DNA from: Pseudomonas putida
GTDB taxonomy: Bacteria > Pseudomonadota > Gammaproteobacteria > Pseudomonadales > Pseudomonadaceae
Direction: 5' to 3'
NCBI RefSeq assembly: GCF_026625125.1
Contig: NZ_CP113097.1
Coordinates: 4,512,001-4,576,000 of the forward strand
DNA length: 64,000 bases
The position numbers and the translations under genes are program-made. Position 1 is the first letter of the stretch; each line of letters begins with the position of its first letter. This document shows positions 19,113 through 29,237 of the stretch, piece by piece. The notes beneath the pieces were generated by a model. It was not told where the DNA came from. It was given only the letters and a program-made list of their open reading frames with translations, and did not search any database.

Positions 19113-20176
19113 TATTCGTCTGCGAACAATTCCAACTGCTCGTGAGCCCCGCGCAAGTCGCGCAACCTCACCCCTACCCCTAGCAACCTCACCGGCTTGC
19201 CACCGCGGGCGAATGCTTGCCGTAGCAACTGCCTATAGCTGTCCAGGTCCCTACCCGCCCCTGCCTGCTCCAGGGTTGTCTGGCTGAAGTCATGGAATTT
19301 GACCTTCACGAAAGGTTTGTCCGGCCGATAGCTGCTGTCCATACGAGCGATCCGTTCATTCAGGCTGACCAGCAGTTCAGGCAAGCGCTCCAGACAACTG
19401 GCCAAGTCCGGCAGATCCGTGTCATAGGTGTTCTCCACGCTTACTGACTGCCTACGGCTATCGTTGTGCACGGCGCGATCATCGACACCCCGCGCCAGCC
19501 CCCATAGGCGTTCACCGAAACTGCCGAATTCCCGCACCAGCGCCAGCCGCGACCAGTCACGCAGGTCCAGGCAGGTGTCGATACCCAACCGAGCAAGCTT
19601 GTCTGCAGTGACCTTGCCGACACCATGCAGCCTGGCAACGGGCAATGCGGCGACAAAAGCTTCCACCTGATCGGGCGTAATCACGAAAAGACCATTGGGC
19701 TTGCGCCAGTCACTGGCGATCTTGGCCAGAAACTTGTTTGGCGCCACCCCAGCCGAGACGGTGATGTGCAAGGTGCGCGCAACACGCCTGCGAATATCTT
19801 CGGCGATGCGCGTAGCGCTGCCGGCAAACCACTGGCTGTCGCTGACATCCAGGTAGGCCTCATCCAGCGACAATGGCTCGATCAGGTCGGTGTAGTCGCG
19901 GAAGATGCCGTGAAGCTCGCGTGATGCTTCGCGGTAGGCCTCGAAACGCGGTTTGACGATCAACAAGTCAGGGCAAAGCTTCAGTGCATGGCGCGATGAC
20001 ATGGCCGAGCGCACCCCATAGGCACGCGCTTCATAATTGCAGGTGGCGATCACCCCACGGTGGTCCGGCGAGCCACCCACGGCCATGGGGCGACCGGCCA
20101 GGCGCGGGTCATCACGCATCTCGATCGCGGCGTAGAAACAATCGCAGTCGATGTGAATGATCTTGCGCAAAGACAT
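19112..20176 (-). CDS. dinB: DNA polymerase IV
   Basis: Y-family translesion polymerase of 354 residues. The metal-binding acids are in IHIDCDCFYAA (Asp10) and SLDEAYLDV (Asp105, Glu106). The steric-gate and finger region (ATCNYEARAYGVRSAM) and the little-finger domain are complete. The C-terminus (HEQLELFADE) looks like a beta-clamp-binding motif (QLELF). A LexA box lies 16 bases upstream of the start, so SOS control is expected. Confidence 0.96.
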   Translation of the reverse strand: MSLRKIIHIDCDCFYAAIEMRDDPRLAGRPMAVGGSPDHRGVIATCNYEARAYGVRSAMSSRHALKLCPDLLIVKPRFEAYREASRELHGIFRDYTDLIEPLSLDEAYLDVSDSQWFAGSATRIAEDIRRRVARTLHITVSAGVAPNKFLAKIASDWRKPNGLFVITPDQVEAFVAALPVARLHGVGKVTADKLARLGIDTCLDLRDWSRLALVREFGSFGERLWGLARGVDDRAVHNDSRRQSVSVENTYDTDLPDLASCLERLPELLVSLNERIARMDSSYRPDKPFVKVKFHDFSQTTLEQAGAGRDLDSYRQLLRQAFARGGKPVRLLGVGVRLRDLRGAHEQLELFADE

Positions 20177-20191
20177 GGATGACCGTCAGCA

Positions 20192-20207
20192 CTGTAAATT
20201 CATACAG
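20192..20207. promoter_or_regulatory. LexA box upstream of dinB
   Basis: ctgtaaattcatacag is a CTG-N10-CAG match with AT-rich spacing, 16 bases before the dinB start codon. This is the canonical gamma-proteobacterial SOS box. Confidence 0.85.
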
Positions 20208-20349
20208 ATAGTACCGCATGCTCTGTCAGCGAGACAGCCAACGCAGGGGTGCGCTCGACAATTGGCCTGAAAGCCGCAGAGCGACTGAGTTGCCTGCCTT
20301 ATTGAAGGCCTAAGGGTTTGAACGAAAAAGGTTTTTTTGAACGAAAAGC

Positions 20350-20377
20350 TTGACAGTGGGCGTTAAATCCGTAGAAT
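20350..20377 (+). promoter_or_regulatory. Sigma-70 promoter of the first initiator tRNA gene
   Basis: TTGACA at 20350-20355 and TAGAAT at 20372-20377, spacer 16 bases; the tRNA begins 13 bases after the -10 box. Confidence 0.85.
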
Positions 20378-20390
20378 TCGATCTCACAGG

Positions 20391-20467
<77 letters not shown>

Positions 20468-20477
20468 GATTCAAGAA

Positions 20478-20508
20478 AAGGCCACTGTTAACGCAGTGGC
20501 CTTTTTCT
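20478..20508 (+). terminator. Terminator after tRNA-fMet copy 1
   Basis: Stem aaggccactg/cagtggcctt with a six-base loop, then TTTTTC. Identical to the one after copy 2. Confidence 0.92.
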
Positions 20509-20562
20509 TTTGCCCTAACAATAGTCTTTGGTTGAAAACGTAAGTAAATCAATAAGTAACGC

Positions 20563-20590
20563 TTGACACCCTGCACGTTCACTGTAGAAT
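20563..20590 (+). promoter_or_regulatory. Sigma-70 promoter of the second initiator tRNA gene
   Basis: TTGACA at 20563-20568 and TAGAAT at 20585-20590, spacer 16 bases, the same geometry as copies 1 and 3. Confidence 0.85.
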
Positions 20591-20603
20591 TCGTTTCCAC
20601 AGG

Positions 20604-20680
<77 letters not shown>

Positions 20681-20688
20681 GATTCGAG

Positions 20689-20720
20689 AAAAGGCCACTG
20701 TTAACGCAGTGGCCTTTTTC
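20689..20720 (+). terminator. Terminator after tRNA-fMet copy 2
   Basis: The same hairpin and T-run as after copy 1. Confidence 0.92.
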
Positions 20721-20775
20721 TTTTGCCTTCGAAAAGCAGGCCACCCGTAAGTTACTGACCAATCAAAAGTAATGC

Positions 20776-20803
20776 TTGACCGCCGCAGTCAACGCTGTAG
20801 AAT
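20776..20803 (+). promoter_or_regulatory. Sigma-70 promoter of the third initiator tRNA gene
   Basis: TTGACC at 20776-20781 and TAGAAT at 20798-20803, spacer 16 bases. Confidence 0.8.
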
Positions 20804-20815
20804 GCGCACCTTTGA

Positions 20816-20892
<77 letters not shown>

Positions 20893-20902
20893 TATTCGTC
20901 AG

Positions 20903-20947
20903 AACAAACCCCGCCTGTGTAACAGCAGCGCGGGGTTTGTTGTTTTT
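20903..20947 (+). terminator. Terminator after tRNA-fMet copy 3
   Basis: Stem aacaaaccccgc/gcggggtttgtt with a loop of about 16 bases followed by gtttttc. Confidence 0.85.
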
Positions 20948-21137
20948 CCCCTCCTGAAAAATCCGGGCCCCGTAGCCAGCCTTGGCTTTGCGGCGCCACC
21001 TGCTGGATGAACTATCTTTAACCCTCCCAAAGGACTGAAAGTCACGTTGCCCGGAGTAATATCTGGATACGTTTCCACAGGGAGATTCACTTGGCCGCAC
21101 CATCCCCCTACCTCGCGCTGCTTGCCCGGGGTAACTC

Positions 21138-23780
21138 ATGACAGACCGCAACCCAGAAGCCCAGGCCCCACTCGCCTCAACCCTGCCCACGGCTGCGCAG
21201 CGTTTGCCGTGGCTGGAGCGGGTGAGCCGCTATCGCCAACCCATCACCCTGGCAGTCACCCTTGTGCTGTTCGCGATGGCACTGATTGCCTGCCGACACT
21301 TGCTCAGCGAACTGGATATCTATGCACTGCACGATGCGATGCTCAGCGTGCCCACCCGCTCACTGGTCGGCGCACTCCTCGCGGCGACAATCGGGTTTCT
21401 GATCCTGCTGGGGTACGAATGGTCGGCCAGCCGCTACGCCGCCGTGAAGTTGCCCCGGCGTACGCTTCTGCTGGGCGGTTTCAGCGCATTTGCCATAGGT
21501 AACGCCATTGGCCTGTCGATGCTCTCGGGCGGTTCGGTGCGCTATCGCCTGTATGCTCGAGAAGGCCTGGGGGCCGCCGAAGTCGCGCGCATGACAGTGT
21601 TCGCCAGCCTTTCCTTGGGCTGTGCCCTGCCCCCCCTGGCAGCCCTGGCCACCTTGAGCAACTTGCCAGCTGCGGCTGCCGCCCTGCACCTGCCCATCTC
21701 TGTAATGGCCGCAGTCGCTATCGGCGTGCTGGTACTGAGTGCATTACTGGTGGCCGGCCTGTATCGCCGACGCCTGACAGAGCAGCCGTTGCCAGACAGC
21801 TTGCTGGTACAACTGGGCCGCCGGACGCTGCGCCTGCCCGGCGCACGCCTGGCAGCGCTGCAATTGGTCATCACCGCGCTGGATGTAGCCGCCGCCGCGA
21901 CGGTCCTTTACCTGCTGCTCCCAGAAGCCCCTCCGTTCGGCGCGTTCGTGCTGGTGTATCTGCTGGCCCTGGCTGCCGGTGTACTTAGCCATGTGCCTGG
22001 CGGGGTCGGGGTATTCGAGGCGATCTTGCTCGCTGCCTTCGCCAATCAGCTGGGCGCCGCGCCACTGGCCGCCGCACTGCTGCTGTACCGTTTGATCTAT
22101 GTGGTACTGCCATTGCTGCTGGCCTGCGTGCTGCTGCTGGCCAACGAAGCCAGGCGCTTGCTGTTTGCGCAGCAGGCGCTCAAGGCCGCCTCCGGGCTGG
22201 CCGCTCCGGTCCTGGCGATCCTGGTGTTTCTCTCCGGCGTGGTGCTGTTGTTCTCTGGCGCCACACCAGAAATCGACACTCGCCTGGAACACATGGGCTT
22301 TCTGGTACCCCACCGCCTTATAGATGCCTCGCACTTCGGTGCCAGCCTGATTGGCGTGCTGTGCCTGTTGTTGGCCCAGGGCTTGCGCCGACGCCTCTCT
22401 GCGGCTTGGCTGCTGACTACCGTTCTGCTACTGGTCGGTGCACTGCTGTCGTTGCTCAAAGGCTTCGACTGGGAAGAGGCCTGCCTGCTGACCTTCACCG
22501 CAGCGCTGCTCGCGTTGTTCCGCCGTTCGTTCTACCGCCCAAGCCGGCTGTTGGAACTGCCGTTCTCACCGGTATTCCTGGCAGCGAGTGCGTGCGTGGT
22601 CGGTGCTTCGGTGTGGCTGCTGCTTTTTGCCTACCAAGACGTGCCCTATAGCCATGAACTGTGGTGGCAATTCACCCTCGATGCCGATGCCCCACGCGGC
22701 CTGCGCGCCGCCATGGGCAGCGCGATACTGTTGCTGGCCGTGGCCCTGACCTGGCTGCTGCGCACTGCCCGGCCGGTCATACACTTACCAGACGACCAGG
22801 AGATACAGCGCGCCAACCGCATCCTGCTGGCTTCCGACCAACCTGACGGCGGCCTGGCCCTGACCGGTGACAAGGCCCTGCTGTTCCATCCCAATGACAA
22901 CGCCTTCCTGATGTACGCACGCCGGGGCCGCAGCCTGGTAGCGCTGTACGACCCGATCGGCCCGGCCCAGGAACGCGCCGAGATGATCTGGCAATTCCGC
23001 GACCTGTGCGACCTGCACCATGCTCGCCCGGTGTTCTACCAGGTGCGCGCGGAGAATCTGCCGTTTTACATGGATATCGGCCTGACCGCACTCAAGCTCG
23101 GCGAAGAGGCCCGGGTCGACTTGCGCCGCTTCGACATCGAAGCCAAAGGCAAGGAGATGAAAGACCTGCGCTACACCTGGAACCGCGGCGGCCGCGACGG
23201 CTTGAGCCTGGAGATCCATGAACCCGGCCAGGCCCCCCTGGCCGAGCTCAAGGAAATCTCGGATGCCTGGCTCGGCGGCAAGAACGTGCGCGAAAAGGGC
23301 TTCTCGCTGGGCCGTTTCAGCCCTGAGTATCTGCAGCATTTTCGCATCGCCCTGATTCGCTACCAAGGCCGGCCGGTGGCGTTTGCCAACCTGCTTGAGA
23401 CTCACGGCCACGAACTGGCCAGCCTGGATCTGATGCGCGCCCACCCCGAGGCACCCAAGCTGACCATGGAATTCATGATGATCGGCCTGATCCTGCACTA
23501 CAAAAGCCGTGACTACAGCCGGTTCAGCCTGGGCATGGTCCCGCTTTCCGGCTTGCAGCCCCGGCGCGGGGCCCCCCTGGCGCAGCGCCTGGGCTCGATG
23601 GTGTTCCGTCGCGGTGAACAGCTTTACAACTTCCAGGGGCTACGCCGCTTCAAGGACAAGTTCCAACCGGACTGGGAACCCCGCTACATGGCTGTGCCGG
23701 CCGGGCTCGACCCGCTGGTGGCACTGGCCGACACTGCCGCCCTGATTGCAGGCGGCCTGACTGGATTGGTGAAACGTTGA
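21138..23780 (+). CDS. mprF: Bifunctional aminoacyl-phosphatidylglycerol synthase/flippase MprF
   Basis: Integral membrane protein of 880 residues. The N-terminal two thirds (about 35-540) hold some 14 hydrophobic segments of the flippase part, including the conserved GNAIGLSMLSGGSVRYRLY. The cytosolic C-terminal domain (about 560-860, DUF2156, GNAT-like) transfers an amino acid from aminoacyl-tRNA to phosphatidylglycerol (RRGRSLVALYDPIGPA; SLGRFSPEYL). The P. aeruginosa homologue uses alanine, so alanyl-PG is the more likely product than lysyl-PG, but I cannot decide from the sequence. The modification reduces the negative charge of the inner membrane. The stop overlaps the next gene (TGATG), so synthase and hydrolase are coupled. 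Confidence 0.93.
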   Translation: MTDRNPEAQAPLASTLPTAAQRLPWLERVSRYRQPITLAVTLVLFAMALIACRHLLSELDIYALHDAMLSVPTRSLVGALLAATIGFLILLGYEWSASRYAAVKLPRRTLLLGGFSAFAIGNAIGLSMLSGGSVRYRLYAREGLGAAEVARMTVFASLSLGCALPPLAALATLSNLPAAAAALHLPISVMAAVAIGVLVLSALLVAGLYRRRLTEQPLPDSLLVQLGRRTLRLPGARLAALQLVITALDVAAAATVLYLLLPEAPPFGAFVLVYLLALAAGVLSHVPGGVGVFEAILLAAFANQLGAAPLAAALLLYRLIYVVLPLLLACVLLLANEARRLLFAQQALKAASGLAAPVLAILVFLSGVVLLFSGATPEIDTRLEHMGFLVPHRLIDASHFGASLIGVLCLLLAQGLRRRLSAAWLLTTVLLLVGALLSLLKGFDWEEACLLTFTAALLALFRRSFYRPSRLLELPFSPVFLAASACVVGASVWLLLFAYQDVPYSHELWWQFTLDADAPRGLRAAMGSAILLLAVALTWLLRTARPVIHLPDDQEIQRANRILLASDQPDGGLALTGDKALLFHPNDNAFLMYARRGRSLVALYDPIGPAQERAEMIWQFRDLCDLHHARPVFYQVRAENLPFYMDIGLTALKLGEEARVDLRRFDIEAKGKEMKDLRYTWNRGGRDGLSLEIHEPGQAPLAELKEISDAWLGGKNVREKGFSLGRFSPEYLQHFRIALIRYQGRPVAFANLLETHGHELASLDLMRAHPEAPKLTMEFMMIGLILHYKSRDYSRFSLGMVPLSGLQPRRGAPLAQRLGSMVFRRGEQLYNFQGLRRFKDKFQPDWEPRYMAVPAGLDPLVALADTAALIAGGLTGLVKR

Positions 23781-25072
23781 TGATCCGACGCTACTGGCTG
23801 TACCTACTGATACCCCTGCTGCTGGCCGCACTGGCCGGGGCTACCGCCTTCTGGTTGTGGGCCCGTCCGGCCCCAGAGGCGCACCTCGAGCAACTGCCGG
23901 TCAATGACACCCACATCACCCGCGTCACCCCGGGCGTTCATGCCAAAGCCTGGGTGGCCATCGGCGTGCCTCAGGACCAGGCGCTGACCGACAAGCAGTT
24001 GCTTGACTTGAGCCAGGCCGGTGAGGCCCAGCTGGTGCAGGTCATCCTGCCGTCGGGGGACTGCACTCACCAGCAGCAGTCAATGGACAAGGCCATGACC
24101 CTGCTGGCCGAAAAACCGACCCTGGTGGCCGGTATCGGCCCTGGTGCGACCCAGGCATGGCGTTGGCTGGCCACACAGAATGACGACAAGGCCCGAGCCA
24201 TCTCCGTCGACTTCAACATGGAGCAGCCCGGGTGCACTGCAGCCTTGCCCAAGTCCGCCCCTCATGGCCACTGGAGCGTCGCCTGGAACGACAACCCGGA
24301 TGATGCCAGCGCCGCGTTCGTGCGCGACCAGCGCAATGCCGAGACCAGCATCAGCGACTACGACATTCACCTGCCACAAGTACTCAAGTCGCAGCTGACC
24401 CAGGCCTTGGTGGGCCACGATGGTAACGCGCTGGCTATCCCGGTGGTGGAAGTGCCCGCCGGGCAAACCACCGACACCGTCACTCTATTCCTCTCAGGCG
24501 ATGGTGGCTGGCGCGACCTGGACCGCGATGTGGCCGGTGAAATGGCCAAATTGGGTTACCCCGTGGTCGGCATAGACACCCTGCGTTACTACTGGCAGCA
24601 CAAGACACCCGAGCAAAGCGCTGCCGACCTGTCGGCACTGATGCAGCATTATCGTCAGAAATGGGGTACCAAGCGCTTCGTGCTAACCGGCTATTCGTTC
24701 GGTGCCGACGTGCTGCCGGCCATCTACAATCGCCTGCCTGCCGAGGACCAGCAACGTGTCGATGCGGTGATGCTGCTGGCCTTCGCCCGCAGTGGCAGCT
24801 TCGAAATCGAAGTCGAGGGCTGGTTGGGCAAGGAAGGCCAGGAAGCACCTACCGGGCCGGAGATGGCGAAACTGCCGGCGGCCAAAGTGGTATGCATCTA
24901 TGGCGTGGAAGAGGCCGACGAAAGCGGTTGCACCGACAAGACTGCCGTGGGCGAGCGCATGAAGCTGCCCGGTGGGCACCACTTCGACGAGAACTATCCG
25001 GCGCTGGCCAAGCGCTTGATCGATGAAATTGAAACACGCCAGGGCAAGCCCAGCGTGGCAGAACAGCACTGA
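23780..25072 (+). CDS. AcvB/VirJ family aminoacyl-phosphatidylglycerol hydrolase
   Basis: Periplasmic serine hydrolase of 430 residues. One N-terminal membrane segment (about 5-28) anchors it. The C-terminal half is an alpha/beta-hydrolase with nucleophile motif LTGYSFGAD (Ser near 306) and a late His in LPGGHHFDEN. Relatives (AcvB of Agrobacterium, PA0919 of P. aeruginosa) hydrolyse lysyl- or alanyl-phosphatidylglycerol. The gene overlaps mprF by one base, so maker and eraser of the lipid are made together. I chose the ATG at 23780 over the TTG one codon upstream. Confidence 0.9.
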   Translation: MIRRYWLYLLIPLLLAALAGATAFWLWARPAPEAHLEQLPVNDTHITRVTPGVHAKAWVAIGVPQDQALTDKQLLDLSQAGEAQLVQVILPSGDCTHQQQSMDKAMTLLAEKPTLVAGIGPGATQAWRWLATQNDDKARAISVDFNMEQPGCTAALPKSAPHGHWSVAWNDNPDDASAAFVRDQRNAETSISDYDIHLPQVLKSQLTQALVGHDGNALAIPVVEVPAGQTTDTVTLFLSGDGGWRDLDRDVAGEMAKLGYPVVGIDTLRYYWQHKTPEQSAADLSALMQHYRQKWGTKRFVLTGYSFGADVLPAIYNRLPAEDQQRVDAVMLLAFARSGSFEIEVEGWLGKEGQEAPTGPEMAKLPAAKVVCIYGVEEADESGCTDKTAVGERMKLPGGHHFDENYPALAKRLIDEIETRQGKPSVAEQH

Positions 25073-25080
25073 GGCGTAGC

Positions 25081-25101
25081 GAGGGCCGCATTGCGGCCCT
25101 C
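25081..25101. terminator. Hairpin between acvB-like gene and kup
   Basis: Perfect nine-base stem (gagggccgc/gcggccctc) with a three-base loop between two convergent genes. No T-run, so termination is inferred from position. Confidence 0.55.
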
Positions 25102-25108
25102 ACGGGCG

Positions 25109-27007
25109 TCAGATCTCGACCTGTGTACCCAGCTCGATCACCCGGTTGAGCGGCAGGTTGAAGAAACGCAGGTTACCGTTGGCATTCTTGAGCAGGAACG
25201 CGAACAGGTTGCCCCGCCAGCGCGACATCCCCTCAAGACGCGACGCGATCACCGTTTCGCGGCTAAGGAAATAAGTCGTACGCATCGGGCTGAAATCCAA
25301 GCCGTCCAGGTGGCACAGCTTCAGGGCCGCCGGCACATCCGGCTCATCCATGAAACCGAAGTGCAACAGCACCCGGAAGAAGCCATCACCATAGGCCTCC
25401 ACTTCAAATCGCTCCTGCTCGGGCACCCGCGGCCGGTCCTCACTCACAACCGTCAGCAGCACCACCTGGCTGTGCAGCACCTGGTTATGCAACATGTTGT
25501 GCAATAGCGCGTGCGGCACCGCGTCAGGCCGCGCAGTGAGGAACACCGCAGTACCTTCGACACGGTGCGGTGGCTGTACGCGAATGCTGCTGATGAAAAC
25601 CGGCAGCGGCAGCCCACCCTCATCGATTCGCTCGACCAGAATCTGCTTGCCGCGCTTCCAGGTGCTCATCAGCAGGAACAGCACGCCCCCGGCCAGTACC
25701 GGGAAGGCGCCGCCCTGGGCAATCTTCGGCACGTTGGCGGCGAAGAACAGCCCGTCGATCAGCAGGAAACCAATCAGAATCGGTACCGCCAGCACCGGCG
25801 GCCACTTCCACAACAACAGCATCACCGCCGCCACCAGGATGGTGGTAATCAGCATCGTTCCGGTCACCGCCACGCCGTAAGCAGCCGCCAGCGCGCCGGA
25901 TGACTCAAAACCGATCACCAGCAGCACCACACCCGCCATCAGCGCCCAGTTCACCGCAGCGATGTAGATCTGCCCCTGCTCGTCGCTGGAGGTGTGCTGG
26001 ATATGCATGCGCGGGATGTAACCCAACTGGATAGCCTGGCGGGTCAGGGAGAAAGCACCCGAGATCACCGCTTGCGAAGCGATTACCGTGGCCATGGTCG
26101 CCAAGCCCACCAGCGGCAGCAACGCCCAGGCCGGCGCCAGCAGGTAGAACGGGTTGCGCGCAGCATCAGGGTTTTGCAGCAATATCGCGCCCTGGCCGAA
26201 ATAATTGAGCACCAATGCTGGCAGCACCAGGGCGAACCAGGCCCGGGCAATCGGCTTGCGCCCGAAATGGCCCATGTCGGCGTAGAGCGCCTCGGCACCG
26301 GTCAAGGCCAGCACCACCGCACCGAGGATGGCCACGCCCATGCCGGGGTGCACGATGAAGAAATTCACCGCCCAGCCCGGGTTGAACGCCTTGAGCACCT
26401 CGGGGCTTTGCGAGATGCCATGCACCCCGAGCGCCGCCAGCACCACGAACCAGGTGACCATGATCGGGCCGAACAGCTTGCCGATCTTATCGGTGCCATG
26501 CTTTTGCACCAGGAACAGCCCCACCAGCACCACCAGCGAAAGCGGCACCACCCAATGGTCGATACCCTCGAATGCCAGGCCCATGCCCTCCACTGCCGAC
26601 AGCACCGAAACCGCCGGGGTGATCATGCTGTCGCCGTAGAACAGCGAGGCGCCGATCAATCCGCAGATGACCATCAGCGTGCGCAGGCGTGGGTAGGCCG
26701 CCGTGGCCCGCCGCGCCAGCGCGGTCAGGGCCATGGTGCCGCCCTCCCCCTGGTTGTCGGCACGCAGGATGAACATCACGTACTTGAACGACACCACCCA
26801 CAGCAGCGACCAAAGGATCAGCGAGAGGATCCCCAGTACACCATCGTGATTGACCGGCACCCCGTAACCGCCGGTGAAAACTTCCTTGAGGGTATACAAC
26901 GGGCTGGTTCCGATATCGCCGTAGACCACCCCAACAGCTGCCACCAACAGGCTCAGCGACCGCGTCGCCCCCTGACCGCCCTCGGCGTGACTGCTTGCCT
27001 GAACCAT
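25109..27007 (-). CDS. kup: Low-affinity potassium uptake protein Kup
   Basis: K+/H+ symporter of the KUP/HAK/KT family, 632 residues. Twelve hydrophobic segments span about residues 20-450, starting with the family signature [18 protein letters not shown] and including [23 protein letters not shown] sequence ([20 protein letters not shown]). A cytosolic C-terminal domain of about 160 residues follows. I chose the ATG at 27005-27007 because GGGAG lies seven bases upstream; the in-frame extension to 27229 has no ribosome site and no family similarity. Confidence 0.95.
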   Translation of the reverse strand: MVQASSHAEGGQGATRSLSLLVAAVGVVYGDIGTSPLYTLKEVFTGGYGVPVNHDGVLGILSLILWSLLWVVSFKYVMFILRADNQGEGGTMALTALARRATAAYPRLRTLMVICGLIGASLFYGDSMITPAVSVLSAVEGMGLAFEGIDHWVVPLSLVVLVGLFLVQKHGTDKIGKLFGPIMVTWFVVLAALGVHGISQSPEVLKAFNPGWAVNFFIVHPGMGVAILGAVVLALTGAEALYADMGHFGRKPIARAWFALVLPALVLNYFGQGAILLQNPDAARNPFYLLAPAWALLPLVGLATMATVIASQAVISGAFSLTRQAIQLGYIPRMHIQHTSSDEQGQIYIAAVNWALMAGVVLLVIGFESSGALAAAYGVAVTGTMLITTILVAAVMLLLWKWPPVLAVPILIGFLLIDGLFFAANVPKIAQGGAFPVLAGGVLFLLMSTWKRGKQILVERIDEGGLPLPVFISSIRVQPPHRVEGTAVFLTARPDAVPHALLHNMLHNQVLHSQVVLLTVVSEDRPRVPEQERFEVEAYGDGFFRVLLHFGFMDEPDVPAALKLCHLDGLDFSPMRTTYFLSRETVIASRLEGMSRWRGNLFAFLLKNANGNLRFFNLPLNRVIELGTQVEI

Positions 27008-27243
27008 CGACCACTCCCGCAAACGGCCATCTAGACCGGTAGAATTCTGCCCCACGCCAGGGGAACACACATACCCCGGCGCAACGGGGCGAAGCATAGC
27101 GCAGCGTTCGTCGCATTTGTGCTGGTCAAGCGACCTTGCGCTCGCTAGAATTGCGCACTTTTTGATCAGAGGCGCCCAAAAGCGCCCGTCAGGGTCGCCG
27201 CCGTTTCCGGCCGGGCGGCCTGTATTCAATACCGAGGTTAGTC

Positions 27244-28575
27244 ATGTCCACCACTCCCGCCACCCCCAAGGTAGGGTTCGTCAGCCTGGGTTGCCCAAAA
27301 GCCCTGGTTGATTCCGAGCGCATTCTGACCCAGCTGCGTATGGAAGGTTATGAAGTCGTGCCCACCTACGAGGATGCCGACGTGGTGGTGGTCAACACCT
27401 GCGGCTTCATCGACAGTGCCAAGGCCGAGTCGCTGGAAGTGATCGGCGAAGCGATCAAGGAAAACGGCAAGGTCATCGTCACCGGCTGCATGGGTGTCGA
27501 GGAAGGCAGCATCCGTGACGTGCATCCCAGCGTGCTGTCGGTCACAGGCCCCCAGCAGTACGAGCAGGTAGTCAACGCCGTGCACGAAGTGGTACCACCC
27601 CGCCAGGACCACAACCCGCTGATCGACCTGGTACCACCGCAGGGCGTCAAGCTGACCCCGCGCCACTACGCCTACCTGAAGATCTCCGAAGGCTGCAACC
27701 ACAGCTGCAGCTTCTGCATCATCCCGTCGATGCGCGGCAAGCTGGTCAGCCGCCCGGTCGGCGAGGTGCTGAGCGAAGCCGAACGCCTGGTCAAGGCCGG
27801 CGTCAAGGAGATCCTGGTGATCTCCCAGGACACCAGCGCCTACGGCGTCGATGTCAAGTACAAGACCGATTTCTGGAACGGCCGGCCCGTCAAGACCCGC
27901 ATGCTTGAGCTGTGCGAAGCGCTGAGCAGCCTGGGCGCTTGGGTGCGGCTGCACTACGTCTATCCGTACCCGAACGTCGACGACGTGATCCCGCTGATGG
28001 CCGCCGGCAAGATCCTGCCGTATCTGGACATCCCGTTCCAGCACGCCAGCCCGAAAGTGCTCAAGTCGATGAAGCGTCCTGCCTTCGAAGACCGCACCCT
28101 GGCGCGCATCAAGCGCTGGCGCGAGCAGTGCCCGGAACTGGTGATTCGCTCGACCTTCATCGTCGGCTTCCCGGGCGAAACCGAAGAAGACTTCCAGTAC
28201 CTGCTGGACTGGCTGACCGAAGCTCAGCTCGACCGTGTCGGCTGCTTCCAGTACTCGCCAGTCGAGGGTGCGCCTGCCAACGACCTGGGCCTGGAAGAGG
28301 TGCCGGATGACGTCAAGCAGGCACGCTGGGACCGCTTCATGGCCCACCAGCAGGCTATCAGCAGCGCCCGCCTGCAACTGCGTATCGGCAAGGAAATCGA
28401 AGTGCTGATCGACGAAGTCGAAGAACAAGGCTCGGTTGGCCGCAGCTTCTTCGATGCACCTGAGATCGATGGCAGCGTATTCATCGATGGCGACCATGGC
28501 TTCAAACCGGGCGACAAGGTCCGTTGCCGGGTGGTCGATGCCGACGAGTACGACATGTGGGCAGAGCCAGTCTGA
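27244..28575 (+). CDS. rimO: Ribosomal protein uS12 methylthiotransferase RimO
   Basis: Radical-SAM methylthiotransferase of 443 residues that modifies Asp89 of ribosomal protein S12. It has an N-terminal UPF0004 domain with three cluster-binding Cys (in [19 protein letters not shown] and VTGCMGV), the radical-SAM motif CNHSCSFC near residues 151-158, and a C-terminal TRAM domain (about 375-443). Length and motif order are those of RimO and not of MiaB. Monocistronic with its own terminator. Confidence 0.97.
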   Translation: MSTTPATPKVGFVSLGCPKALVDSERILTQLRMEGYEVVPTYEDADVVVVNTCGFIDSAKAESLEVIGEAIKENGKVIVTGCMGVEEGSIRDVHPSVLSVTGPQQYEQVVNAVHEVVPPRQDHNPLIDLVPPQGVKLTPRHYAYLKISEGCNHSCSFCIIPSMRGKLVSRPVGEVLSEAERLVKAGVKEILVISQDTSAYGVDVKYKTDFWNGRPVKTRMLELCEALSSLGAWVRLHYVYPYPNVDDVIPLMAAGKILPYLDIPFQHASPKVLKSMKRPAFEDRTLARIKRWREQCPELVIRSTFIVGFPGETEEDFQYLLDWLTEAQLDRVGCFQYSPVEGAPANDLGLEEVPDDVKQARWDRFMAHQQAISSARLQLRIGKEIEVLIDEVEEQGSVGRSFFDAPEIDGSVFIDGDHGFKPGDKVRCRVVDADEYDMWAEPV

Positions 28576-28592
28576 GGCCGCGCCTGTAGAAG

Positions 28593-28620
28593 AAGCCCCG
28601 CCCCACTGGCGGGGCTTTTT
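28593..28620 (+). terminator. Intrinsic terminator of rimO
   Basis: Stem aagccccgcc/ggcggggctt with a five-base loop and T-run. Confidence 0.9.
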
Positions 28621-28660
28621 GCATCTATGGTTTCTTCATTGGCCACCGAGGAACACCGGC

Positions 28661-29116
28661 ATGCATTCGGCATTGACGCTGCAAACGCCCCACCTGTCTG
28701 ATTACCCGGAACTGGTTCAGGTCTGGGAAAGCTCGGTGCGCGCAACCCATGATTTTCTGCCAGACGCTTACATCCTGCTGCTGCGCGATCATGTGCTACG
28801 CAAGTACCTGGATGCCGTGATGCTGGTCTGCTGCAAGGATCGCCAGCGCATCTGCGGCTTTGCCGGTGTCGCCAATGGGCGTGTGGACATGCTGTTCGTG
28901 GCACCGGAATACCGCGGCCGAGGCGTGGGCAAGCGCTTGCTGCGTTATGCCATCAGCGAACTGAACGCCCAGTACCTGGACGTCAACGAACAGAACCCCC
29001 AAGCCTTGGGCTTCTACCGGCACGAGGGCTTTGAGGTGATCGGGCGCTCGGAAACGGATGGCCTGGGGCAGCCCTATCCATTGCTTCATATGAAGCTTAT
29101 TCGTACAGCGTCCTAA
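28661..29116 (+). CDS. GNAT family N-acetyltransferase
   Basis: Protein of 151 residues with a GNAT fold. The acetyl-CoA binding motif A is VDMLFVAPEYRGRGVGKRLL (about residues 77-96), and motif B is near YLDVNEQNPQALGFYRHEGF. It most resembles the YjaB-type branch. Substrate unknown. I chose the ATG at 28661, which has GAGGA about ten bases before it; an earlier in-frame extension would overlap rimO. Confidence 0.85.
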   Translation: MHSALTLQTPHLSDYPELVQVWESSVRATHDFLPDAYILLLRDHVLRKYLDAVMLVCCKDRQRICGFAGVANGRVDMLFVAPEYRGRGVGKRLLRYAISELNAQYLDVNEQNPQALGFYRHEGFEVIGRSETDGLGQPYPLLHMKLIRTAS

Positions 29117-29237
29117 GACTTTGTCGCAGGAGGCCGTGCAATACTTCCCAATTGACGGATTTGGCACAGATTCCCGTCATCAGCCCCCCATGGACAGGTA
29201 CAATGCAAGACTTTCCCTGCCTTGCGAATTGCCCGCC

